Origin: an uncultured Treponema sp.
Lineage (GTDB): Bacteria; Spirochaetota; Spirochaetia; Treponematales; Treponemataceae
Direction: 5' to 3'
Assembly: GCA_947176045.1 (NCBI GenBank)
Contig: CAMWPF010000077.1
Span: 1-7,005 of the forward strand
Length of the DNA: 7,005 bases
Shown here piece by piece: positions 1 through 5,835 of the stretch (positions are counted from its first letter, which is position 1; each line of letters opens with the position of its first letter). A program made the position numbers and the translations under genes. Below the pieces are notes generated by a model that did not search any database, was not told where the DNA came from, and was given only the letters and a program-made list of their open reading frames with translations.

Positions 1-2
1 AT

Positions 3-557
3 ATATACCTGCAGGCGTATGCGCAGGGCGTTCCTGTTGAACAGGTTGACGTATCGAAGTGGACGCGGCCGCTGTCCCATGCGCAGCGCGAGGCGCTGTG
101 CGGCGTCTGCGGAGAAGCGTGCCGCCGGTTCTCTGCTTCTGAAGTCGGCGTGCGCGTCCATGCAGCCATCGCCGCCGGACGGTTGGTCCGCACCGATTAC
201 CTGTTCAAGATGGGAGCGGACGGCTATCTTGTAACCGGCTCCATGGACCTTCTGTTTGAGGACGCGGACGGAACGTATGTGATCATTGATTACAAGACGG
301 ACGGAATTGTTGCTCCGGAGCTGTACTACGGACAGCAGGCGTGCTACCGGCAGGCCGCGGCGGAAATTCTAGGCGCGCCGCTTTCCTCGGTGCGGTGCGT
401 CCTGTACTACGTGCGGTTCGACCGCTGCGTCGACATCACCGACAGGACGGACGTTCCGCTTTCCGCAGAATTGTTCCGCCGGCTTTCAGAAGAAGGCGCT
501 GATGCGCCGGCCGCCGTCGATGGAGCGGACGTCATCGGATTCCCGTCAAGTCCTTGA
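3..557 (+). CDS. addA: AddA/RecB-like helicase-nuclease, C-terminal nuclease domain (5'-truncated by window edge)
   Basis: The reading frame is open from base 3 to the TGA at 555-557, giving the last 184 residues of a larger protein whose start lies left of the window. The fragment carries a RecB-family PD-(D/E)XK nuclease core: G-S-M-D at about residues 79-82 (acidic metal ligand D82), a beta strand ending in I-I-D-Y-K-T-D with D96 and K98 as the catalytic pair, and a Q-x-x-x-Y motif at residues 111-115 that is typical of AddA/RecB nucleases. By family, such enzymes resect double-strand DNA ends and load RecA for recombinational repair. The UvrD-type helicase domains expected upstream cannot be seen, so AddA, RecB or another helicase-nuclease fusion all remain possible. 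AddB is less likely because its three C-terminal iron-sulfur cysteines are absent. A Cys-rich patch (C33, C36, C40) precedes the nuclease core. The last 26 bases overlap the end of tcdA on the other strand. Confidence 0.78.
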   Translation: MYLQAYAQGVPVEQVDVSKWTRPLSHAQREALCGVCGEACRRFSASEVGVRVHAAIAAGRLVRTDYLFKMGADGYLVTGSMDLLFEDADGTYVIIDYKTDGIVAPELYYGQQACYRQAAAEILGAPLSSVRCVLYYVRFDRCVDITDRTDVPLSAELFRRLSEEGADAPAAVDGADVIGFPSSP

Positions 558-1272
558 CGACTTCTCCGGCGATGATCAGCCCAGCGACAGGCGGAACGAA
601 CGCGACGCTGCCGGGAACGCTGCGGCGTCCGGCGTCCGCGGGCGGCTCATCTGATGCGGCGGCGCTGCGCGGCGGCTCTGTGGAATAGACTGCCTTCACG
701 TTTGTGATGCCGCGCTTCCTGCATTCCTGCCGCATGATGCGGGCGAGCGGGCAGACGCTTGTTTCGCTGATGTCAGAGACATGGAATTTCGTTGGGTCGA
801 GCTTGTTTCCTGCGCCCATGCAGCAGATAATCTTCGTGCCGCTTTCCTTCGCCTGAAGGATCAGCTGGATCTTCGCTGCGACGGTGTCGACGGCGTCCAC
901 CACATAATCGTAGTCCTCAAAATGGAACTGCCCCTTCGTTTCGGGAAGGTAGAAGCACGTGGATGTACGCACGCGCGCCGCGGGATTGACGTCCAGAATC
1001 CGCGCCTTCATCACATCGACCTTGTACCGCCCCAGCGTGGAATGCGCCGCGACAATCTGCCGGTTCACGTTCGTCAGGCTCACCGTATCGCTGTCGATGA
1101 GGTCGAGCTGCCCGATTCCGCTGCGCGCGAGCGCTTCTGCGGCGAATCCGCCCACGCCGCCGATTCCGAACACCGCCACGCGCGCGCGTTCCAGAACCTT
1201 CATCGCGTCCGCGCCGAGCAGCAGTTCCGTCCGGGAGAAGGGCTGCGGAAGGGGTGCGCTAGATTCCGGCAC
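532..1272 (-). CDS. tcdA: tRNA threonylcarbamoyladenosine dehydratase TcdA (ThiF/E1-like)
   Basis: A 246-residue E1-like ATP-dependent enzyme of the TcdA (YgdL/CsdL) family. By family it uses ATP to cyclise t6A37 into ct6A37 in tRNAs that read ANN codons. Visible features, numbered from the chosen start: the family's N-terminal S-R-T-E-L-L-L-G (13-20), the glycine-rich nucleotide loop G-I-G-G-V-G (36-41), D-S-D (60-62), N-V-N-R-Q (68-72) and K84 as ATP-site residues, D-A-V-D (126-129), the TcdA-type M-G-A-G-N-K-L-D-P-T stretch (152-161), C-P-L-A-R (174-178) and V-Y-S-T-E (195-199). I chose the GTG at 1272-1270 because the frame upstream of it is thrS sequence read in another phase and has no family resemblance. 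That start overlaps the thrS end by 14 bases and has only a weak AGGA far upstream, so it probably depends on translational coupling to thrS. The next in-frame ATG (methionine 24) would remove conserved residues. Other ThiF/MoeB/HesA relatives are less likely because the YgdL-type central motifs are present. Confidence 0.9.
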   Translation of the reverse strand: MPESSAPLPQPFSRTELLLGADAMKVLERARVAVFGIGGVGGFAAEALARSGIGQLDLIDSDTVSLTNVNRQIVAAHSTLGRYKVDVMKARILDVNPAARVRTSTCFYLPETKGQFHFEDYDYVVDAVDTVAAKIQLILQAKESGTKIICCMGAGNKLDPTKFHVSDISETSVCPLARIMRQECRKRGITNVKAVYSTEPPRSAAASDEPPADAGRRSVPGSVAFVPPVAGLIIAGEVVKDLTGIR

Positions 1273-3016
1273 AGCGGGACGCCGTCTTTTCCTGCACGTA
1301 GGCGATGAATTCATCCAGCGCGAACGTCTTCTGCCCCAAGCCGCTTGACTGGCGGAAGCGGACGGAGACGGTCCGTTCCTCCGCCTCCTTCTGTCCGACA
1401 ATCAGAATGTACGGCGGCTTGTGCTCATGGGAGATCGCCTTGATCTTGCCCTTCATGTTGTCGTCCGAAAGGTATGCGTTGGAGCGGATTCCGGCGGCGC
1501 GCAGCGCGTCGTTGACCGTCCGCGCGTACTCGTCGTAATTGTTGCTGACCGGAACGACCGCCGCCTGCTCGAAGTGCAGCCACGCCGGGAACGCCCCCGC
1601 GTAGTTTTCGATGAGGATTCCCAGAAAGCGCTCCAGCGAGCCGAGCACGGCGCGGTGGAGCATGACGGGGTGGTGCTTCTGATTGTCCGAACCGATGTAC
1701 TGCGCGTTGAGCCGCTCCGCGCTGGGAAGCTGGTAGTCCACTTGGATTGTTCCGCACTGCCATCTCCTGCCGAGGCAGTCCGTGAGCTGGAATTCCAGCT
1801 TCGGGCCGTAGAAGGCGCCTTCGCCCGGCTGCAGCTCGTATGCAAGTCCGGCGGATTCGCACGCTTCCGCAAGCGCGGCCTCCGCGTGGTTCCAGTCCTC
1901 CTCCGTTCCGACATGGTCTTCAGGGCGCGTGCTGAACATGACCTTGATGTCCTTGTCGAATCCGAAGTCCTTGTAGATGTCCTTGAGCAGCCGGCAGAAC
2001 TTCGCGACTTCCGCGCCGATCTGCTCCTCCGTACAGAGGATGTGGGCGTCGTCCTGCACGAAGCCGCGCACGCGCATGATTCCGTGCAGGGTGCCGCTCG
2101 GCTCGTTGCGCACGTCGTGTCCGAATTCTGCGAGGCGCATCGGCAGATCCTTGTAGGAGCGCTGCCGCGAATTGAAGATTTCGATGGCGCCCGGGCAGTT
2201 CATGGGCTTGACTGCGAAAAGCCGCTTTTCGCTTTCGGTGATGAACATATTCTTTTGGTAGTGCCCCCAATGCCCGGAGCGCTCCCACAGGCTGCGCGGC
2301 ATGATTGCCGGCGTGTTGACTTCCTCGTAGCCGTCGCGGCGGATTTTGTCGCGCACGTAGTCCTGCACGGTTGTGTACAGCCGCCAGCCGTTCGGATGCC
2401 AGAAAATCTGCCCCGGATTTTCCGGCTCAAGGTGGAACAAGTCCATTTCGACGCCGAGCTTGCGGTGGTCGCGCTTTTCGGCCTCCTCAAGCATCTTCAA
2501 ATGATCCTTCAAATCGTTCGGCTTGGAGAAGCAGAGCGCGTAGACGCGGGTGAGCATGGGGCGGGCGGAATCGCCGCGCCAATAGGCTCCGGCGACCTTC
2601 TGAAGCTTGAACGCCTGCGCGTTGATTTCCCGCGTGTTGCCGACGTGGGGGCCGCGGCAGAGGTCGCGGAAGCCGTCCTGCTCGAACGTCGTGATGGCCG
2701 TTCCGTCGGGCAGATCCTTGATCAACTCGATCTTGTACGGCTCGTCCGCGAAAAGTTCCAGCGCTTCCGCCTTGGAAACTTCCGTGCGGACGAAGTCATG
2801 GTTTCCCGAAAGGATCCGGCGCATTTCCTTTTCGACGGCGGCAAAATCGGTTTCGGAAAACTGCACGTCCGCAGGAAAATCAAAGTCGTAGTAGAAGCCA
2901 TTGTCGATGGCAGGACCGATTGCAATTTTTGTTCCTGGAAACAGATGGAGCACGGCTTCCGCCATGACATGGGCGCAGCTGTGGCGCGCCGTTTGCAGCT
3001 TTTCATCAACAGCCAT
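1259..3016 (-). CDS. thrS: threonyl-tRNA synthetase, short form lacking the TGS domain
   Basis: A class II aminoacyl-tRNA synthetase of 585 residues that attaches threonine to tRNA-Thr in the cytoplasm. The editing domain comes first, with H-S-C-A-H (H12, H16) and C-R-G-P-H (C120, H124), the HxxxH and CxxxH sets that clear mischarged serine. The catalytic core has motif 1 around 200-240, motif 2 around 303-326 (R-N-E-P-S-G, then R-G-F-V-Q-D-D-A-H) and motif 3 near 452-464 with R463. The zinc ligands C274, H325 and H454 are all present. The anticodon-binding domain runs from about 478 to the end. The usual bacterial enzyme is about 640 residues and opens with a roughly 60-residue TGS domain that is missing here. 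The start is well fixed: the ATG is 6 bases after AAGGCGG, and a near-consensus promoter lies just upstream, leaving about 28 bases of leader with no room for a T-box or an operator of the E. coli type. The gene overlaps tcdA by 14 bases and heads a probable two-gene operon. Confidence 0.97.
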   Translation of the reverse strand: MAVDEKLQTARHSCAHVMAEAVLHLFPGTKIAIGPAIDNGFYYDFDFPADVQFSETDFAAVEKEMRRILSGNHDFVRTEVSKAEALELFADEPYKIELIKDLPDGTAITTFEQDGFRDLCRGPHVGNTREINAQAFKLQKVAGAYWRGDSARPMLTRVYALCFSKPNDLKDHLKMLEEAEKRDHRKLGVEMDLFHLEPENPGQIFWHPNGWRLYTTVQDYVRDKIRRDGYEEVNTPAIMPRSLWERSGHWGHYQKNMFITESEKRLFAVKPMNCPGAIEIFNSRQRSYKDLPMRLAEFGHDVRNEPSGTLHGIMRVRGFVQDDAHILCTEEQIGAEVAKFCRLLKDIYKDFGFDKDIKVMFSTRPEDHVGTEEDWNHAEAALAEACESAGLAYELQPGEGAFYGPKLEFQLTDCLGRRWQCGTIQVDYQLPSAERLNAQYIGSDNQKHHPVMLHRAVLGSLERFLGILIENYAGAFPAWLHFEQAAVVPVSNNYDEYARTVNDALRAAGIRSNAYLSDDNMKGKIKAISHEHKPPYILIVGQKEAEERTVSVRFRQSSGLGQKTFALDEFIAYVQEKTASRCAGI

Positions 3017-3050
3017 TTCTTACCGCCTTTTCTTCTATGAATTGCCTTTT

Positions 3051-3079
3051 AGAATAGCTTTGCGCGCGCTGTTTGTCAA
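3051..3079 (-). promoter_or_regulatory. sigma70-type promoter of thrS-tcdA
   Basis: Read on the minus strand, a perfect -35 box TTGACA (3079-3074) is followed by a 17-base spacer and a TATTCT -10 box (3056-3051). Transcription should begin near 3044, about 28 bases before the thrS ATG. A strong, apparently unregulated promoter suits an essential synthetase. It lies back to back with the ssrA promoter. Confidence 0.8.
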
Positions 3080-3101
3080 TCCGCCTTGTTTTGAGGAATA
3101 T

Positions 3102-3130
3102 TTGACTTTTTCGTCGGAAGGCGGTATATT
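3102..3130 (+). promoter_or_regulatory. sigma70-type promoter of ssrA (tmRNA)
   Basis: TTGACT (3102-3107), a 17-base spacer and TATATT (3125-3130) form a near-consensus promoter. The predicted start near 3137 leaves a leader of about 25 bases before the mature tmRNA 5' end at 3162. By analogy with other tmRNAs, RNase P would remove this leader. The same two hexamers and the same spacing recur at 6869-6897. Confidence 0.82.
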
Positions 3131-3161
3131 TTGAATCGCAGATGCCTTGCATCGTTGTTCC

Positions 3162-3532
3162 GGGGGTGCACCGGTTTCGACGGATGCGGGAATGCGTGTG
3201 CTGCAAGTGGGCGTGAAGGTGCCCTGAACTGACGAAAAAAATAACTGCGAAACGTAGAGAAGACGAAGAGTCTGAAAACGAACAGTTCGCTCTTGCCGCG
3301 TAAGCGGTTCGAGCCGGAGTCCCTGCCGCGCTGTTCCGAACGGCGGGAGGCTCTGTTGCTGACCGGAACTTGATGCGCCGTTTTTCTGGCGGCGGCGCGT
3401 GACAATCTGCTGGAATACGGAAGAGACGCTTGTGATGCTGCTACCTTTTCCCGACAAATACCTCGCATCACTACACTTGTAGACGCGCACGGATTACGCA
3501 CTCGGACGGGGGTTCGATTCCCCCCATCTCCA
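3162..3532 (+). ncRNA. ssrA: tmRNA (transfer-messenger RNA)
   Basis: A one-piece tmRNA of about 371 nt that rescues ribosomes stalled on broken mRNAs and tags the nascent protein for degradation, working with SmpB. The tRNA-like ends fit exactly. The 5' GGGGGTG (3162-3168) pairs over 7 positions with CATCTCC (3525-3531), including two G-U pairs, and the discriminator base is A3532. The T arm has a 5-bp G/C stem (3508-3512 with 3520-3524) closing the loop TTCGATT. The conserved 5' GGTTTCGACGG block (3173-3183) and the CTTGTAGACGC block (3476-3486) are present. CCA is not encoded, since AAG follows the discriminator, so a CCA-adding enzyme must finish the end. The tag frame sits at 3247-3303. 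It has its own promoter, and two terminator-like hairpins follow. The exact 5' end is inferred from the acceptor pairing. Confidence 0.97.
3247..3303 (+). other. tmRNA proteolysis-tag reading frame
   Basis: The resume codon is GCG (3247-3249), preceded by AATAACT, which matches the usual bases just upstream of tmRNA resume codons. The frame reads AKRREDEESENEQFALAA and ends at TAA (3301-3303). The ALAA C-terminus is the canonical degron recognised by ClpXP-type proteases. At 18 residues the tag is longer than the common 10-15, and it is very rich in charged residues. The resume codon is inferred by similarity, not shown. Confidence 0.88.
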
Positions 3533-3533
3533 A

Positions 3534-3564
3534 AGCCCCGCGGCTGAAAGCCGCGGGGCTTTTT
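3534..3564 (+). terminator. intrinsic terminator of ssrA, possibly bidirectional
   Basis: A 12-bp perfect stem (AGCCCCGCGGCT at 3534-3545 and its complement at 3549-3560) with a GAA loop runs into TTTTT (3560-3564). Flanking A's and T's can extend it to 14 bp. It starts two bases after the tmRNA discriminator. On the minus strand it could serve the chemoreceptor gene, but there it is followed by only three T's. Confidence 0.92.
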
Positions 3565-3569
3565 CGTGT

Positions 3570-3602
3570 GTCCGCGAAGATGCCTTTCAGGCGGACTTTT
3601 TT
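3570..3602 (+). terminator. second, weaker terminator-like hairpin after ssrA
   Basis: GTCCGC (3570-3575) pairs with GCGGAC (3591-3596), followed by six T's (3597-3602). The 15-base loop can instead form a small internal GCCT/AGGC hairpin. It looks like a backup terminator for ssrA. The other strand has no T run after the stem, so it would not stop the chemoreceptor transcript. Confidence 0.6.
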
Positions 3603-3620
3603 GAACAGAGGGCCGTTTTT

Positions 3621-5696
3621 CTACACCTTGAACTGGTCGATCTGGCTTCCGATGCGGTAGATGGAGCCGGAAATCGACGTCGCCACGTTCAGCAGGGAAT
3701 TTTCGTTTTCCTCAAGGTTCTTGATGTGGCTTTCCATTTTCTGGATGTGCTCCTTCACGAGGTCGGAAGACTGCTTGAGGCTGGTAACATCTCCGATGAT
3801 TCCGCGCTGCGACTGGTCGACGCCTTCGCTTGCGCCGCGCACCTGCACCGTGGCGTCGTTCATGTAGCCGAGCGCCTCGCTGATCTGCTTCGAGCCTTCG
3901 GTCTGCTCCTCCATCGCGCCCTTTATCTGCTGCACGAGCGTTCCCGTCTCCTCGATTTTCTGGTTCATCGCCGAAAACGACTTGTCCGACAGCTCCGACG
4001 CCTGCACGACGCTTGAAATCGATCCGAGGATGCCGGTGAGCTGCGTGCCGATTTTCTTGGACTCAGTGGACGACGTTTCGGAAAGCTTCCTGATTTCGTC
4101 GGCGACGACGGCGAATCCTTTTCCCGCCTCGCCCGCATGCGCCGCCTCGATCGCCGCGTTCATGGCGAGCAGGTTCGTCTGATCCGCAATCGACGAAATG
4201 ACCTTGTTCGCCTCGTTGAGCATCTTTGACTGCTGCTCGATCTGCTGGATCTGCTTGTTCACTTCGCGCGACTGCTGGATGCCCTGTCCGACGCGCTGCT
4301 GGAGGCTGTCGAATTCATCCGCCATCTTGTCCACGGAAGCTTGGACGGAGCCGATGTTCCCGATCATCTGCGTGACCGCCGCCGACGCCTGCTCCACGCC
4401 TTCCGTCTGCTTCTGCAGGAGGTTGCGCAGGAGCTCCACCGCCTCCGAAATCTTTCCCACGGCGGAAACGGAGCTGCCGACCTTTTCGTGCTGGCTCGTA
4501 ATCTCCGTGTTCACGTCCTTGATGAAGCCGATCATCTGCGACAGGAAGTCCGAATTGTCCTGCACCATCGCACCGAGGCGCTCGCCGTAGCCGTGCAGGT
4601 CTTCCTTTGTGCCCTTCAGCTCGCTGACGATTGTCTGGAGCTTGCCGGAGAACGTGTTGAATCCTGCGACCAGCCGCCCAATTTCATCGTTTGAATTCGC
4701 CTCGAGCCGCCGCGTCAGATCTGCGTCTCCGTGCGCGATGCCGTCGATTGCGGAGCTGATGCGCTTGAGCGGCCTGATGGAAATGTCCACGACGATGATT
4801 CCGGCAAGGACCGCCGCCGCGAGCGCGGCAAGCGCGATGGCGATCATGTTGCGCAGTAGCTCGCCGATTCCGCCGAAGAAGTCGGTGTACGGCGCGATGA
4901 GGACGATCGACCAGTCAGTTCCAGGAACGGGCTGGAAGGCGGAGGACATTTTCCGCTTCTCCTGCTCGTCATAGTAGGTGGCGTATGCCGTCTCGCCCGC
5001 CTTGATCCTCCCGATGATTGGAAGCAGCCCCTGGCTTGCCCCGTCGTCGATTTGCTTGTGGTCCTTGACGAACGACTCATCCTCGTGGGCGATGTAGGCG
5101 CCGGTCTTCATGCTGACGATGAACGGATGGGAGTCCTTGCCCACGCTGATGTTCGCCACGGTGCGGCACAGGTCGGTCGCGTCCACAACGGCGGAAATTT
5201 CTGCGATCTGCCTTCCGCCGGCATCGAACACGGGAACGGCGTAGAACGTGCACAGATGTCCGTTCACGGCGCTCCAGTTGGGATCCATGAGCGCCTTCTT
5301 TCCCTGCATAGAGACGGCAAGGTACTCGCGGTCGTGCAGGTCGCTCCATTTTCCGGTCGTCGCGTAGCCGATTCCCTGTTCATTGAAGAATCCGAGGCCG
5401 AAGTACTTTGCGCTTCCGCCGGTCGCGCTGTTGACGAGCTTCCATTTTTCATACATGTCGGCCGAAGGATCGCGGATGAAGCTCAAATTTGCAAGCGACT
5501 CGAGCATCTTGAATTCGCCAGAGTTTATATTCTGAATTTCTGCCGCCGACGCATGCGCCAGGTCAAGGTTTCCGGTCTCAATCGCATCAGAAAGCTCCGC
5601 GCTCGACTTTTGATATGAGAACAGCACGATGCACGAGCTTGACAGCAGGATGACAGCAATAATGGCAAGGTTGATTTTTCCTTTCAGTCCGAACAT
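3621..5696 (-). CDS. methyl-accepting chemotaxis protein (Cache sensor, HAMP, signalling domain)
   Basis: A 691-residue transmembrane chemoreceptor that would bind a ligand outside the membrane and control CheA kinase and so flagellar rotation. The order is: short cytoplasmic start, transmembrane helix 1 (about 9-27), an extracytoplasmic sensor of about 250 residues that looks like a double Cache domain (D-R-E-Y-L near 122-126 and Y-A-V-P-V near 152-156), transmembrane helix 2 (about 281-303), a HAMP linker (about 304-358), then a long coiled-coil signalling domain. The hairpin tip holds the family signature I-A-D-Q-T-N-L-L-A-M-N-A-A-I-E-A-A-H-A-G-E (about 503-523) followed by G-F-A-V-V-A-D-E-I-R (527-536). 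No C-terminal CheR/CheB-binding pentapeptide is present; the protein ends Q-F-K-V. The ATG at 5696 was preferred to an upstream in-frame TTG at 5732 because AGGAG lies 7 bases before it and the extra N-terminus is not hydrophobic or conserved. The ligand cannot be told from sequence. It appears to be a single-gene unit. Confidence 0.95.
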   Translation of the reverse strand: MFGLKGKINLAIIAVILLSSSCIVLFSYQKSSAELSDAIETGNLDLAHASAAEIQNINSGEFKMLESLANLSFIRDPSADMYEKWKLVNSATGGSAKYFGLGFFNEQGIGYATTGKWSDLHDREYLAVSMQGKKALMDPNWSAVNGHLCTFYAVPVFDAGGRQIAEISAVVDATDLCRTVANISVGKDSHPFIVSMKTGAYIAHEDESFVKDHKQIDDGASQGLLPIIGRIKAGETAYATYYDEQEKRKMSSAFQPVPGTDWSIVLIAPYTDFFGGIGELLRNMIAIALAALAAAVLAGIIVVDISIRPLKRISSAIDGIAHGDADLTRRLEANSNDEIGRLVAGFNTFSGKLQTIVSELKGTKEDLHGYGERLGAMVQDNSDFLSQMIGFIKDVNTEITSQHEKVGSSVSAVGKISEAVELLRNLLQKQTEGVEQASAAVTQMIGNIGSVQASVDKMADEFDSLQQRVGQGIQQSREVNKQIQQIEQQSKMLNEANKVISSIADQTNLLAMNAAIEAAHAGEAGKGFAVVADEIRKLSETSSTESKKIGTQLTGILGSISSVVQASELSDKSFSAMNQKIEETGTLVQQIKGAMEEQTEGSKQISEALGYMNDATVQVRGASEGVDQSQRGIIGDVTSLKQSSDLVKEHIQKMESHIKNLEENENSLLNVATSISGSIYRIGSQIDQFKV

Positions 5697-5703
5697 AAAC
5701 GCT

Positions 5704-5708
5704 CTCCT
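5704..5708 (-). promoter_or_regulatory. Shine-Dalgarno sequence of the chemoreceptor gene
   Basis: AGGAG on the minus strand, 7 bases before the ATG at 5696-5694. It decides the start in favour of this ATG over the in-frame TTG 36 bases upstream, for which the ribosome site would fall inside the coding region. Confidence 0.85.
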
Positions 5709-5763
5709 GTTTTTTGATTGCCGTCGCTCCAAAACGGCTCCGGCGGTATTTTGTATAAATTAT

Positions 5764-5792
5764 ATTATGTGCCGAACAGCGCCAAAAAGCAA
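5764..5792 (-). promoter_or_regulatory. candidate promoter of the chemoreceptor gene
   Basis: On the minus strand, TTGCTT (5792-5787), 17 bases, then CATAAT (5769-5764) gives a moderate sigma70 match. A TATAAT lies 5 bases further on (5764-5759) but has no good -35 box. The predicted start near 5757 gives a leader of about 60 bases. I looked for a flagellar sigma28-type box (TAAA then GCCGATAA) and found none in convincing spacing. Confidence 0.45.
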
Positions 5793-5806
5793 ATAAAAAT
5801 TTCGGT

Positions 5807-5835
5807 TTGATTTTATTTTATGGAAGCGGTACATT
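5807..5835 (+). promoter_or_regulatory. candidate promoter of hslO
   Basis: TTGATT (5807-5812), 17 bases and TACATT (5830-5835) resemble a sigma70 promoter. It ends directly against the GTG at 5836 and would start transcription near 5842, which is the first ATG of the gene. If it is real, the mRNA is leaderless. A promoter further upstream in the AT-rich stretch 5745-5820 is the alternative, but I saw no well-spaced pair there. Confidence 0.35.

Noticed and set aside
1273..1401. Extension of TcdA by 43 residues at its N-terminus
   Set aside because: The extra residues are thrS sequence read in another frame, R/S/P-rich and without TcdA similarity.
1421..3040. A 539-codon open frame on the plus strand opposite thrS
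   Set aside because: It lies almost wholly antisense to an unmistakable thrS. Its protein is R/V/E/L-rich with no recognisable motif, as expected from the complement of a GC-biased gene.
3017..3161. T-box riboswitch or tRNA-like operator in front of thrS
   Set aside because: The predicted leader is only about 28 bases and holds no specifier stem or T-box consensus.
3035..3501. Minus-strand open frames across the tmRNA gene
   Set aside because: The region is fully explained by tmRNA and two promoters. The translated products have no family resemblance.
5052..5618. A 188-codon plus-strand frame opposite the chemoreceptor gene
   Set aside because: It is the shadow of the Cache-domain coding sequence; no motif, and no ribosome site in keeping with a gene.
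5697..5732. Upstream TTG start for the chemoreceptor
   Set aside because: The Shine-Dalgarno AGGAG is placed for the ATG at 5696, and the 12 extra residues add nothing typical of the family.
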